Positions 42,540 to 54,967 of a DNA stretch of 64,000 nt are shown in pieces. Under the pieces are notes generated by a model. That model ran no database searches, was not told the DNA's origin, and saw nothing but the letters and a program-made list of their open reading frames with translations. The position numbers and the translations under genes are program-made. Numbering within the stretch: the stretch's first letter is position 1; each line of letters opens with the position of its first letter. Source of the stretch: Liolophura sinensis (Eukaryota; Mollusca; Polyplacophora; Chitonida; Chitonidae); assembly GCF_032854445.1 (NCBI RefSeq), contig NW_027017969.1:64501-128500 (forward strand), written 5' to 3'.

Positions 42540-45500
42540 TTATATTTTATGATATAGGCCAATGGCCTTCAAATAATTTATGACAACATCGCCAGCGATG
42601 CTGTCAAATAAATCATATATAGAGTTGACCGTGTAGAACCTTTGCCCAACATGGGCAAAGTCTACACAGTCAACCAAAATATGTTTGATGCCGTATTCAG
42701 CATCACATCCAACACACTCGGGAACACTGCTCCCATCTAAGATGAGGTTGTGTGTCAGATGAGAATGCCCAATACGACACCTCGTTAAAACTACTTGGTC
42801 TCTGCGAGACATTAGACAAGTATGGGCATTGTAGCCAATGACAGGATGAATGGCATGCAGTTTATTATGGATCTGCAAGTCCCATTCACCCCGCCAAAGG
42901 CGACGAATATATTTAAGAATATTAGGCTTCACGTCAGTATAAGGGATTTTAACCCGAGATACAGGTTTATACAGGGCAGCTTTCGCTTCCCTGTCTACAA
43001 CTGTGTTTCCATGGGTACCAGTGTGACTTGGTATCCAACAGAATATAATATTTTTACCTCTTTTAATTAGTTTTTCGGTGTTTGGCTATTATCTCAAGTA
43101 TTAATGGATTTTTAAATTTATTATTCTGAATCGCCAAAAGGCAAGACAGCGAGTCGCTGCATATCACTGCCCTCTGGGCATGCCCAGAGGAAACATATGA
43201 TAAGGCCTGGAGTATAGGCCTGGCCTCTGCAGAAAAGATAGAAGCTGAAGGTGGCAGACGAAGAGAAGTGACCCGCCGCTCTAAGACAGCCGCAGCCGCA
43301 ACCCTGTCCCCATCCTTTGACCCGTCAGTATATATAAATTTATAATCCATATAATCAGCCTTGATTTCAGCAAAACTTTGCTGAATTATAAGAGGATTTG
43401 TATTTGATTTATTATATTTACGTAGATCAAATATTAGTTTAGTTTGTGGAAGAAGCCATGGAGGAGACTCCGGAAAAGGCACCGGAGCTATATCCTCCAG
43501 CTTGATGTTAGCTCCCACAATATGGTCCCGTATGCGAAGACCGAACGAAGGGATCTTGCTATGAACTTTAATATATTTGTCTACATATAATGGATTGAAA
43601 ACACAGTCGTAGGCAGGGTTTGTTGGATGTGCTTTAAGTTTTGTGGCATATTGAAGGCTAAGTTAAATACGTCGGTTATATGAAGAAGGCTCATTTGCCT
43701 CTACGTATAAACTTTCTACTGGTGAGGTTCTAAAACCACCAAGGCTGAGCTTCATACCTTGATGATGGATTGGATCGAACATTTTAATGTACGACTTCCT
43801 AGCGGAACCGTAAATGATGGATCCATAGTCCAATTTAGACCTCACCAGAGAACGATATAAATTAAGTAAAACTGATCGGTCAGCACCCCAGTCGGTGCTA
43901 GACACGACCTTAATTATATCGAGAGCCTTTGTACATTTAGCTTTAAGCATTTTGATATGAGGTATAAAAGATAGCTTACTATCAAATATTATACCTAAAA
44001 ATTTTGTTTCTCCAACAATTTTAATCTGGTCACCACAAAAATTAAGCTCGGGATCAAGATGAAATTTCCGTTTGTTACAAAAATGCATACCGACGGTTTT
44101 AGACGTTGAAAATCTAAAACCGTTTTCAGTTGCCCATTTCTCGATTTTATTGAGACAAAGCTGCAACTGACGTTCGATATTATTCATATTCTTAGCTCGG
44201 TAGCATATAAGGAAATCATCGACGTATAAAGAACCCTCTGTGCCCGATGTTAATGTTTTTGCTAGGCTATTTATTTTTATGCTGAGAGAATGCTGCCCCT
44301 GGGGTAGCATTTCCTGCTCATAAGAGTCAGAAAGAGTGGACCCAACCCGTACCTTAAACTGACGATCAGATAAAAATTGTGATATAAATATAGGTAAGCG
44401 ACCTTTAAGACCCATATCCTTGAGGTCTTTTAAAATACCATATTTCCATGTAAGCCTTTTCAAGGTCAAAAAATATGGACACCACATGTTCATTATTAAC
44501 AAAACCATCACGAATAAAAGTTTCAAATCAAACAAGGTGATCTAAAGTAGATCGACCTTGACGAAAACCACATTGAATGTTAGATAAAAGCTTGTTGGTT
44601 TCAAGAAACCAAACAAGTCTATCATTAATCATCCGTTCCATAGTCTTACAGACACAGCTGGTAAGAGCTATGGGACGGTAATTATTTGGATCAGTATGAT
44701 CCTTACCCGGTTTAGGAATCGGTATAATACACGCCTCCCTCCATGACGGTGGAAAATTACCAGTTATCCAAATATCATTAATCAAATCCAAGAGAGTCTC
44801 CAGTGGCTCAGGTGGTAAATGGTTCAGAAACTTATAATATACATTATCGGGACCACAAGCAGTATCGTGGGCCTTTTTTAATGCAGTTTTAAGTTCCTCG
44901 ATATTAAAAGGATAATTATAATCTTCTAAATTCTTAGAAGAAAATGGCAATTTGGTTTTCTCCTTCTGGTTTTTAATATGCTGGAATTCTTTAGTATAGT
45001 TCTCAGAAGAAGATTTTGTTGAAATTGTTTCAGCTAATTTATTGGCTATATCAGATGGAGATGTTAATGTATTATCGCCATCTTTTAAATGCTGAACTTT
45101 TGCTCTATTAGTTATACCCTTAAGTTTCTGAACCATGTTCCAGACCTTACGCATGGGTGTTTTTGACGTAATGCCCGAAACAAAGTTCCGCCAACAAGAT
45201 CGTCTCTTGGACTTGAGTAATCGACGAGCCTTAGCTCGAAAAATACGAACCTGGTTTAAGTTATTATCAGTAGGACATATATTAAAATTTCGCTCGGTCT
45301 TTTTACGGTCCTTAATGGCTTTGCGACAGTCCTGATCATACCAGGGTTTACTTTTGGATTTGGGATTTGTCGAGGTTTTAGGGATGGTTCTATCGGCAGC
45401 TCGTAATACAAGCTCATTAAATTTTAATATTGGATCATCTGCTGTTTTGAGAGTCTCTGGAGTGATATCAGCCTCACAGAACATCTCAAATGCGATCCAG

Positions 45501-46214
45501 TCTGCTTTATCGAATTTCCACCTAGCTACACGTTCTAAAGAATTAGAAGTGATATGTTCTAGGATTATAGGAAAATGGTCACTACCACAAAGATCGTCAT
45601 GCACCTTCCAAGAAAAATCAAGGAGAAGTGATGGATCCGTGATAGTGAGATCGATAGCAGAATAAGCGCCATTACCTGGATGTAAATAGGTATTAAAACC
45701 ATCATTGAAATAACACAGTTCATCTTTCGATAAAAAAATCTTCCAAAGTTTTGCCTTTAGCGTTTATATTATTACTGCCCCATAGAGGGTTATGGGCATT
45801 AAAATCCCCCATTATTATAAAAGGGGATGGGAGTTGTTCTTTCAAGTTATGTAACTGAGAGATTGACAAAGAACAATGAGGAGGAATATAGATCGAACAT
45901 AAAGTAACTGTTTCCGACAAAGAAACACGGACGGCAACAGCCTGAAACTCAGTAACGAGATCAACAGGACTGTGAATTATATTATTATTTACGAAAATAG
46001 AGGAGCCGCCACAAGCTCGCTCTTCTTCACCAGAATAATTGCTATAAAGTGTGTAATTTTTAAGAGATAATTTATCTTTGTCAGATGTCTTCAGGTGAGT
46101 TTCCTGAAGACACAGGGCAGCTGGATTTAAAGATTGAACTAGCTGTGTTATTTCAATAAAATTAACCTTAAGACCTCGACAATTCCATTGTATAATTTTA
46201 TCGTATATCGCCAT
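42540..46214 (-). pseudogene. LINE ORF2: endonuclease, RT, RNase H (frameshifted)
   Basis: The endonuclease starts IIQWNCRGLKVNFIEITQLV (46,214 down), with CLQETHLK and IMGDFNAHNPLWG, and ends in GSDHFPIILEH after a frame change at a T7 run near 45,733. The RT has NYRPIALTSCVCKTMERMIN, QCGFRQGRSTLDH and, in a shifted frame, FFDLEKAY (motif A). The conserved PQGS block is damaged near 44,300. YVDDFLICYRA is motif C with the catalytic DD. RNase H starts KFIYTDGSKDGD with a later SDSLSCLLAI; a frame change near 43,063 is followed by an HSHLTHNL...C..C...H...C zinc-like tail ending at 42,540. It functions in target-primed reverse transcription when intact. Here at least four frame changes block it unless they are assembly errors. 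Confidence 0.9.
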
Positions 46215-47575
46215 TATGGAGGGAGACGTATAGGAGATTTATCTTTGTGTTTGGACCGCGGACGACCCTTTCTTGGAGATCGGCTGTTAGATCTCCCTGG
46301 TGCAGGTGATGTATCCATCACATCCGCATCTGATGTTGAAGGACCAACGTCCCCCAACGATCCAAACCTATTGAAAGTTTGGACAGGGTCCCTAGTGGCC
46401 TTAGAGGGACGTTCCGTGGGACCACTAGGTTTATTATTTTCATTATGACTTTTGTTTCCGGACTTAGTTCTGGTAGTTTTGTTTTTATCTGGTTCAGGTT
46501 TATCAATTTTTTGGGTAATATTTACTTGTTTTATTTGCTGTACTGTAGTGGTCTGTGTTGAGCAGGAATTATGGGGAGGTTGAGCAGCAGGTTGTAAAGA
46601 TATAGAAGTAGGTTTGTCGTTTCCAATGGGCCAGGTCCAAGAGGTTTGAGTAGCAACAGATGCTACTCGCTTGACCACATTGGCAAACGAAGTCTGCGGA
46701 GAAGTATTAGAGGGTGAGACTAATTTTCGGGCTTCCTGGTAGGATATATTGTTTCTGACTTTAATATTAATTATTTGTTTTTCCTTCACGAAAAGCGGAC
46801 AGTCTCTAGACGAGGCCATGTGATCTCCACTGCAGTTGCAACACTTAACTGTGTTGCTGCAGTCGAAACCCTCATGACCCTCACTGCCGCATCTGCAGCA
46901 AACCAGTTTATTTTTACATTGTCCCTTGCCGTGACCAAATTTTTGGCAAGTGAAACAACGTGTAGGATTAGGAATGTATAAATCTACATTAACCCTATAT
47001 GGGCCAATGTAGATATGTGACGGTAGAGATGTACTATTAAATGTAAAAAGGTAGGTATTTAATTTGATGATGTTGCCAGCTTTTTTTGATGTGAAGCGTT
47101 TTACTCTGGCAACACCCTGTGGTTTTAATTCTGTACAGATTTCCTCTTCAGTTAAGTCTATGATATCACCATCCCTATCACGTATTATTCCCTGACAGCT
47201 GTTCAGGGAACTGTGAGGGGATGTATAAATATGTATATCAGAGATTTTTTTAAGTGATAATAAATTTTTAGATTGTTGTTTTCGGAAACATTCGATGAGG
47301 ATGTCTCCGGATCGTAGTTTTTTAACAGTTTTCAAAGTCCCTGCTGCCCCTTCCAATGCCCTTTATAACAAAAAAGGATGAATTTTAGAGGCCGGCTTTT
47401 GTTCGCTCCTAGTGGAGAGGACGATAAAAGCCGGCCAATTGTCCTGTTCATTATCAAGTGGATCGGATAATACCTCCAGCTTCCTCTTTTTATCAGCGCC
47501 TATAGTGGGCCGAGAGGAAGACTGGATTGTTATATTGGAAACGTTTGACAAAAGGTTTGTGTTAGACATATTTGT
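46214..47575 (-). pseudogene. LINE ORF1: gag-like RNA-binding protein
   Basis: The N-terminal part (MSNTNLLSNVSNITIQSSSR..., from ~47,570) and the main 380-codon part (47,356-46,214) are joined by small frame errors around 47,345-47,375. The body holds an RNA-recognition-like segment (SGDILIECFRKQQSKNLLSL) followed by three CCHC zinc knuckles at CFTCQKFGHGKGQC, CCRCGSEGHEGFDC and CCNCSGDHMASSRDC. The C-terminus is basic and Ser/Pro/Asn-rich. ORF1 ends where ORF2 begins (overlap around 46,214). It is typical of I-clade elements, where ORF1 coats the element's RNA. Confidence 0.88.
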
Positions 47576-48519
47576 TGTATTATAAGACTTCACCCCACGT
47601 GTTCCCCACCCACCGCGGAGTGCCAACAAGGGCGATGCCTGAACCTGGGGATACCCAACAGGAAACGCACCAAGGACTCCACGTGAGGTATACTCGAATA
47701 GATGGCCCTAATGAGCAAACCCCATTAAGTGAATAAGGTCACACATCAGACACATACTACTCGATTGACCCATGAGCCACCGCCAAACGAAATTTCAGAA
47801 ATAACATTTATTCTTTATTGAGTGGTGTTATGGAGAAATTTTGGGACAACGCAGAGGCAAGGCATGACCAAGCCGATTGATCGGACCGGGCCCATCCGAC
47901 CTCCCGTCTCTCCCCAAGTAAGGGCCAAAGTGACGTGTTGGGCGTGAAGATTTGGCAAGACCAACCCACCCTCAGCCACCAGGATCCCGTCCTCGTAGAT
48001 TACGGGTCGCAACCCACGGCAAACAGGTCGCTCCACGGTTGCCTCTCACACAACCGAGAAGATGTGAGCCTATTATATTCACCGGGCTCAGACAGGAGAG
48101 CTCTAGGTTAGTCGTCTTTTACGACAAACTTGCCTAGAGGGCTGAGGTCCTATTCTTATCACCCCTGAAACCCCACGGGGGAAAAAAGTATGAGGTCACA
48201 AAAATGAAGCCATGCAGTGTATATGTAGGTCAGCTTGTTAAATTGGTGGATAAATTATTTAATCTATATCAATTAAAAACGAAGAGAAGAAATGACAATT
48301 CTACAGACACATAAGTCATTTGTCCCAATTCTCAGTCACAATTTTGACGATCATGTCCAGTGAAAGTTGACCAGTCTCTAGCATATGAAGCGATTTTGTG
48401 TTGGTTTTTATTTGATTGATTTTGTTTTAATTTTCCATCGAGATTTTGACCATCATGTCCAGTATTAAGCAGACAAAGCGGACATCGTTTTTGTTTGCTA
48501 TCGAGTAATATCCGTCTTA

Positions 48520-48680
48520 CCAAGTTTTAGAAAAACACTCAAAAATTCCTACTACGTCAATCTCTGCCTACTTTGAAACAAATAGTATAACTGACCTTAT
48601 CACTATGGTTCATAAGATAAAATCACTCCACAATATATGCTGATTGCTCTCTTTACCAAAAAGTAATTACTGCCAAGGAA
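48520..48680 (+). pseudogene. Old LINE RT relic (copy A, right part)
   Basis: This continues the relic seen at 41.15-41.85 kb after the 6.7-kb interruption. It matches 63,105-63,260, where the reading SITDPHHYGFRSNQATIYAN shows the QxGFR RT block. Here the frame is broken. Confidence 0.5.
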
Positions 48681-48932
48681 AACAAAAAGTATAGAACAAA
48701 AACAAAAAAGGATGTAAAACCTCAAACGCATGTTGTGAGTGATGGTGTATAGATGAAAAACTAAAATGTTACTCTTTCTGGTGATGGGTAAATAATTAAG
48801 GTCGACGTTTTCGGTAAGCCTCTATTCCTATTCGGCCTAAAACGACTCGTCTTTTGACCTTGATTATGTTGAATTAAGTACCTTATAAATGAAACAAAAT
48901 GCAGTAAACTTTCGCAACCCAGAAGCACGTAC

Positions 48933-49031
48933 CTGATCTTGTACGTTTATATCAGCCTTCTTCTCTATCAGAAGACGGAGGAGATCCATGTCATCACGTG
49001 ACACTGCCTGGAGTAGCGCTGTTTGCCCTCT
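48933..49031 (-). CDS. ASB-like gene, ankyrin exon (duplicated with 63,529)
   Basis: 99 nt, phase 0, acceptor CTATGTTTACACAG, donor GTACGTGC. It encodes RGQTALLQAVSRDDMDLLRL then LIEKKADINVQDQ. TALL substitutes for TPLH; the helix-two LL.LLIEK.ADIN landmarks are intact. It differs from the exon at 63,529 by a handful of residues (S/P, R/G, R/C, Q/H), and the flanking intron matches for hundreds of bases, so the two are recent duplicates. Confidence 0.88.
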
Positions 49032-49389
49032 CTGTGTAAACATAGATGAACCGGTAGATATATACATGGAAATGTCTCAACAACAGGCAGGGTTTACCTG
49101 CATCTTCTACAAGTTCATCACATCACTGCACGACGCTTGGGAGGGGGACGACGATCGGTGATCAGGTGATCAACTCTTAACTGAACCTTTGTGATTTTGG
49201 GAAATTTCTCAGCACAGTTAATTTGTGACCAAGTGTATGTAGCGTTTTGCCAGTATATCCTGTTTAATGATGTAGATTTTAAGTTACCTAAGACAATTTC
49301 TTCATTGAATGGGTGTTGCATAAGAAATGCAAAACAAATTTTTGTCATACGTTCGCATGATTAAAACAGATGGGAAATGTTGCCTGCAA

Positions 49390-49475
49390 AAGCTGTCAAT
49401 CAAAAAAGCCAAAAAAAAAAACAAAGTAAAAACAACAAACAAAAAAAGCAAAAAAAAAAAAAACAGAAAAAAGCC
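49390..49475. repeat. A-rich low-complexity tract
   Basis: Runs of A interrupted by C/G; produces spurious poly-lysine (plus) and poly-phenylalanine (minus) ORFs. Confidence 0.85.
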
Positions 49476-49717
49476 ATACAAGTAAATCTGGGTGTCCCAC
49501 TGTTTCAGATTTGGGTTAGCCAGAGTGTCTCTTTTGGCAAGTTCGAGACGATGAAGCAATATATACTATTGCAAACCTTGGCACTCGATTTTGGTCAGTC
49601 CCAAAAATTAGGACTAAATATTTGAGTATTGCAGGAAAATCGGACAGAGATCTGTAGATACTTCTACCGGAGAAAGAAGCGTAAAAGCTATACCGTATTT
49701 TCAAGTTAATATCGCTT

Positions 49718-49974
49718 TAATTTATTTATTTATTTGATTGGTGTTTTACGCCGTACTCAAGAATATTTCACTTACACGACGGCGGTAAACATTGTGGTGG
49801 GGGGAAACCGGGCACAGGGGGAAACCCATGATCATCCGCAGGTTGTTGCCAGACCTTCCCACTTTTGCCCGGAGAGTAAGAGAGCATGAGCTGGACATGA
49901 ACTCACAGCGACCGGATTGGTGAGAGGCTCCTGGGTCATTATGCTGCGCTAGCCAATTGAGCCACGGAGGCCTC
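49718..49974 (-). mobile_element. SINE family 1, nearly full length
   Basis: Reversed copy with tail TTTATTTATTTATTTGATTG and head complement GCCAATTGAGCCACGGAGGC. Flanks ATATCGCTTTAATT and TTATCGATTTAATT are nearly identical, a slightly diverged target duplication. A few bases are missing in the CACAGGGGGAAACCC part. Confidence 0.88.
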
Positions 49975-50105
49975 TTATCGATTTAATTACAGCATTAAAT
50001 CGTACAGCACGGTATTTAGGAAGGTTCAAAAGGTGGTTGCATTTCCGGTTTGACGTGTAAAACACATTTTTGTGTATAAAAGGTTTGTAGTCTGGAACCA
50101 CGTAC

Positions 50106-50198
50106 CTCATCCTGTACGTTTACATCAGCGCTCTTCTCTACCAGAAGACAAAGAAGGTCTGGGCTGCCACCTGACAAGTATAAAGCTGTTTGTCCATT
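50106..50198 (-). CDS. ASB-like gene, 93-nt ankyrin exon
   Basis: It is bounded by acceptor CAGCAGCAG and donor GTACGTGG, phase 0. It encodes NGQTALYLSGGSPDLLCLLV then EKSADVNVQDE: 31 residues, two fewer than the 33-residue standard, with the loss in the turn between helix one and two. The frame is preserved because six bases are missing. It may still fold with a shortened turn. An upstream CAG would add QQQ if another acceptor were used. Confidence 0.78.
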
Positions 50199-51154
50199 CT
50201 GCTGCTGCCAAATCTGTTATAGTTAAACAAAAGTATGTAACAATAAAATCATAAAAATGCTTCATCAATACGTAATGCTGCACGGGTACATAACTCTAAA
50301 GGTGTGCATATTATTCTTCTGTTATGCTAACCATCTCTAAGGCCTCTTCCTTTCTACTGTGTTCATGTGATTGGTTATTAAAAGAGATAACATCAAGCAT
50401 ATTGACTAATTCTAACTCAGCAACCATTAATAAAATAAAAACAGCATGTTTGCCTGCTTCTACTAAGCCATTGTCTTGTGTGCTTCTAAGTTTCTACTTT
50501 GTAAACATGTGCATGGACAGTTACCACCAAACCTTAATGAAATGTAAAAGAATCTATATTTCACTGATTACGCATTACAATATGTCAGGTATCACACTGC
50601 CGATTATGATAAGTAGTCCGCTTTCTTTCACTCATAAGCTGACCGTCATTATATAAGTTAAATCTGTTCCCATATGGCTTTGAAAAGCAGCACTTTTCCT
50701 TGCAATGGCAATTATAATCAGCAAATTAATATTAATATTCATAACGTAGTAACTTGCACTGGTCTGCGCAAAAAACAACAACAACAAAACATTACATACT
50801 ACAAGACGGAGAGCAAAGCCAGGGCAGAGATGACAATTGACAGAGTGTGATAATTGACAGGTTACCTGTAAAGTGAGGTAATTGATTGAATTGCCTTATT
50901 TATTGTTTTTTTTACCTGTATAACTTACAAAAGAATTATTACACGTCACTTGTAAAAACATTGCGTTTTCCCTGTGAATGTTATCTTAAGTCATGGCGTT
51001 TGATAGAATTTGGCAGTACACTAATTCACATTTAAAGACCGCAGCTATACAAGATCAGAGACAGTGTGTATGACAAAAATCGATTGCAAACGGAAAGCTT
51101 TGTGACATGTATTGCAGACATTATCAGGACGTCTCTGCTAATCACCTGTTTTAC

Positions 51155-51475
51155 AGAACAACGGCATATCGGATTTTATTACTGCAAGTTACTTAAACTG
51201 ACAGCAAATTGCAGGAACCTTGTGATAACTTGTCTTTGTTTTGCTCTGCCTTGTTTGGCATACCGTCTACGTTGTGGCTCAGTCGGTTAGCGCGCTATAG
51301 CAGCGTAATGAGCCAGGGACCTCTAACCAATGCAGTCGCTGTGAGTTAAATAAATGCAGAACAACGGCATATCTATACATGTTATTCGAATTGAGAGCAA
51401 ATTCAATGAACCTGGTCATAACGTATCTGTTTTGCTTTGCCTTGTTTGACATACCCTCTACGTTGTGTACATAGC
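51155..51475. repeat. ~200-bp tandem duplication carrying a SINE head
   Basis: Two units (about 51,155-51,275 and 51,357-51,470) share ACAACGGCATATC, TTTTGCTnTGCCTTGTTTG and TACGTTGTG. Between them, 51,270-51,345 is the 5' part of a SINE family 1 (GTGGCTCAGTCGGTTAGCGC). Confidence 0.7.
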
Positions 51476-51879
51476 TCAGGATAATGGTTAAAAGGTTTAT
51501 AAGTAATGCTTCACAGACAGTCCACTCAATGTCATCAATAGGAAATACCCATGAGGTCCAACAGAATTTACATATTCGTAGATCGTGCATAGTTTTCATG
51601 TAGTGTGGAAACAAGTGTATATAAATCCAAGTTGATTAGAACCGTTAGTATGAGCTTGATGTCATTTTCATAAATGTCATAAAAGTGATTGTTTATGCAT
51701 CTCTTTGCCACGGTTAATGTCCTTAACGCCTGTTTCAAACTCTATTTTAACATCACCCGTTTATGTATATATAGCATAGATGAACATATGGAATTACAGC
51801 AAATTTGATACACATAAACATTTTAAAGTAAAAGATGATTTATGTTGTCGTCGATACGGAAAACCAGTGTTTACCTTTC

Positions 51880-51963
51880 TCAAAGATCTACGTTCCTGCC
51901 GGAGAGGGCTAAACCGATCCTTCTCACCACGAGACAACGCCTGGCACAAAGGTGTTTTCCTCT
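51880..51963 (-). pseudogene. Decayed ankyrin exon
   Basis: The acceptor context (TATGTTCACACAG) is kept and the exon starts like the RGQT-type exons (AGAGGAAAACACC), but a lost base shifts the frame. The donor side and the last third are unrecognisable. It lies between the exons at 50,106 and 53,124, in DNA homologous to the flank of 63,627. Confidence 0.6.
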
Positions 51964-53123
51964 CTGTGTGAACATAGATAAAATTGGTGAAAATGACTAA
52001 AAGTTTACAGCAAGAAAAACGCCAACATCGCTGGATAACATGCTAATCTTACGTGCATTTCCCACACTCGCAAGACTAATCCACAATCAAGAATCCCGGT
52101 TTTGAGCGAAAAATATTTAGAATATCCAGCTCTGGGAAAACATACCCAGCATCCGCAGCACGTGGCGCTTGTCTTCCACATACTTCCCATTGTGAAGAAA
52201 CGTTAGACGACCACTAACATGGCGCCCAAGTATATGCGACATATAGTTTGCCAAAGCTTGTTCCGGCAATATGTTTCATCTATAGAACTAACTGACATCA
52301 AACAAATTACACATTCGTGAGCGGGGTGTTAAGTAAATAATAAATGTTTATGTCCTTGGGAAATGTAGCAGTGAATCATTCACGTGGACATGTACCAATT
52401 ACCAATACTTGAACACAGTATAAACAAGTTAGAAAACGCAAACATTAACTGCTGCTAGTATACTGCTATATTAAACCCCATTAAAACTGGTTAAAAAAAG
52501 AAATTGTGCAATAAAATTTCCCGAAAATAAACACGTGCGAACGAATAAGATTATAAAATTGCAACCGACATCCGCTCAGGCCTTGCACCAAGGGTATGAA
52601 CCACGTCACCCTTTCGCCACGCGGTGATCATTTGAAGTATCCTGTTACTCTGACCCACCAGATCTGTCTTGTTAGAATGATTAAAGTAATCAAGCATTAA
52701 GAATGCTCGCTGCAAGATTAGCGAAACAGGTGCATGAGCTGTTACTCACATGATTGAAGCACTTTCATGTCGTCAGAAATGCGATATCTTCAGGGGTGCT
52801 TTGATTATAAATAATTTGCTCTTTCCCATGGAACTGAGACGAAAACTACCATAGACAGAGGCACGTGTAAAAATAATATACGTTTATATCAGTGCAGAGT
52901 TTCTTTGCTGATTTAGTATGTACTCGGTGAGGCAATCACCGACAAATTCACCCATAGTTTTTATACATAAGCCAAAGGAAAGTGGATGAAGCATCGTATT
53001 TTCACAAGTGTCTTCGAGTCATTATCATACTAATGCTAAGGACAAAATGATATATGGATGCAGCTTTCATTGTGCTTCCACCGATAACAGCCTTGTTTTG
53101 AAGCAATACAAGAAAGGTATTAC

Positions 53124-53222
53124 CTGATCCTGTACGTTGACGTCAGCACCCTGCTCCACCAGAATACGGACAACGTCTACGTTATCACGTGACACAGCCG
53201 CATGTAGAGGAGTCTCCTCATT
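53124..53222 (-). CDS. ASB-like gene, ankyrin exon (duplicated with 63,958)
   Basis: 99 nt, phase 0, acceptor GTGTAATTTTAG, donor GTAATACC. It encodes NEETPLHAAVSRDNVDVVRI then LVEQGADVNVQDQ, the unit closest to the textbook ankyrin consensus in the window. Intron sequence downstream on the transcript (53,040-53,123) matches 63,880-63,957, marking the pair as products of one segmental duplication. Confidence 0.92.
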
Positions 53223-53754
53223 CTAAAATTACACATAATGGAAAGTATGGGTTTATACAATGTTTCTTCAGCTTTATAGAAGGCCCATTAAGTGCGCAGC
53301 AGAAGTAGTCAGAAGTTCCATCAAACACCTTCATAAGTTCTACAATGAGGATAATTCTCTTGTAAGTAAATATGGTGAGAGCGTACAGAATCTCTGGCGC
53401 TGTGTTTCATGTTGTGTCTAATCCCATTTAACCTTGGGTTCTGGGCTTTATATTCACTGTGTTGAATAAGGTCGCCACGCTGGAAATATCAACAGTTGAA
53501 ATGAGAGCACAACATATTTTGTTATCGGCAACTGATTTTCATACTGATTTCTCTCAGTCGCCTACACTTTCGTCTTTCCATCATTAAAAACTGTTGACTG
53601 CATCACTTTGCATGATTCTGTCCTATTTCCGTACTTTATATACATTCTCAGCTCGTTGGTGGTTTGTGTTACACGTCGTTTTTTGTGAACTGGCCTGCCT
53701 GTTATTGCCCTGGAGCGTCACGCTTGATTGACGGCTGTTTGCTGAAAGACCTTA

Positions 53755-54022
53755 TGAGGTAAGGCTGGGAGAAACCAGCATGAGATGGCCTTGAACTTGA
53801 CCGCATTGGCCAGAGGCTACAAGGTCATGTCGTCACACCGGCATGCTAACCACTTCGGCAACGGAGGCCTAAACGATATTCAAACCCCAACCGAGATATT
53901 TATTTTAAATATTGACATCTTATCAATTGAAAAGATACACAATTTGAGTACTGATTTAATTCATTCCTCTTCTGTCGTACGCGGGATGGTCTGTCAGCAT
54001 CCTGCAAATGGTCGTGGGTACG
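53755..54022. mobile_element. Two SINE family 1 fragments, opposite orientations
   Basis: 53,755-53,870 is the reversed 5' half (ending ACTTCGGCAACGGAGGCCT). 53,975-54,022 is a forward body scrap (TGGTCTGTCAGCATCCTGCA, then AATGGTCGTGGG). Both are strongly diverged. Confidence 0.6.
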
Positions 54023-54967
54023 TGACAAAGAGACAGTAGAAGTAAAATTGACAACCCGAGGGCACGTGTGCTTCAAAGGGGTCGCACTACAGCCAGGTTC
54101 ATACAAAATCGCTTGCGCGCTGCTAATGCTGGACCGATTCTGACACAGGTAAACCGTAACGTCCAGCACAAGTCCAACATGACAAGGCGGCATCATAAAC
54201 AAACGTTTTCACTCAAGATTCCCAGCAAAGCACAGGTATTGGCATCATAGTCTCAATCGAGATAATCTCACCTCAAACCCACTGAACAAGTATGGATGCC
54301 CTCTGAAAGTCTTCGTGCCTCGAGGCGTTAACCTCGGGATGCTCAAGAGCTGTTAGCCACATTGATACAGTAATGGCTCAGGCTGCATAATCTTGTTTTC
54401 ACCGGTTTTAGAGAGTCAATGGAACAACGTTGCCTTACTGTTGTGAATGCGATATGGGAGCATAATGGGTAATGAGCAATGAAGACAAACCAAGAAACAT
54501 GACGCCGTGTCATTTCTTTCAACATTTTTTCAGTTCTCGTTCATCTATATCTTTGGAAATGTTGCAAATGGAAGAGTGTATTTCAAACATTCGGATTCTA
54601 ATTCTATATGGGTATGTTTTGAGCATAAAGTAACACGGGCAGTTTCATTTTATTTTTTTGTTTCAGTATTTTTGTTGACGGCTGGTTCGAGAATGCGTAT
54701 CTTCATCCCTAGATGAAGTGCTCTACTGTGTACAAAACAGACACGACCAGGTCCAAACTACTGGGGTAAACAACCACACAACTGAACACCTCGAACGAAA
54801 ATAGCAAACAAACTCTGACACATTAGTACAGAAAGACAGTACGTGAAGGTTAATAAACAATATCTGTTTTTCTTACGGTTATCACAATTGTATGTAATGC
54901 ATTGTGTTTGGGTAAAGAATATAAAGATAGATAGCGTTAAAACATTTCCAACCACGGAAACCACGAA

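Larger units (their letters stand above)
42283..48180 (-). mobile_element. Nearly full-length I/Nimb-like non-LTR retrotransposon
   Basis: A ~5.9-kb unit on the minus strand. It has a 5' leader from CCCCGTGGGGTTTCAGGGGT (48,180 downward), ORF1 (gag-like, zinc knuckles), ORF2 (endonuclease, RT, RNase H) and a 3' end with GCGTTAAGCCATAATC then (ATTC)n. A perfect 13-bp target duplication GAAAAAAGTATGA lies at 42,270-42,282 and 48,181-48,193. Presence of RNase H and the gene order suit the I superfamily (Nimb-like); clade is inferred. Both ORFs carry a few frame changes, several at homopolymers. Perfect target repeats imply a young insertion, and it is absent from the duplicated segment at 61.9-64 kb. 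Confidence 0.9.

Noticed and set aside
49302-49625. Poly-Phe and poly-Lys ORFs on the two strands
   Set aside because: Products of an A-rich low-complexity tract.
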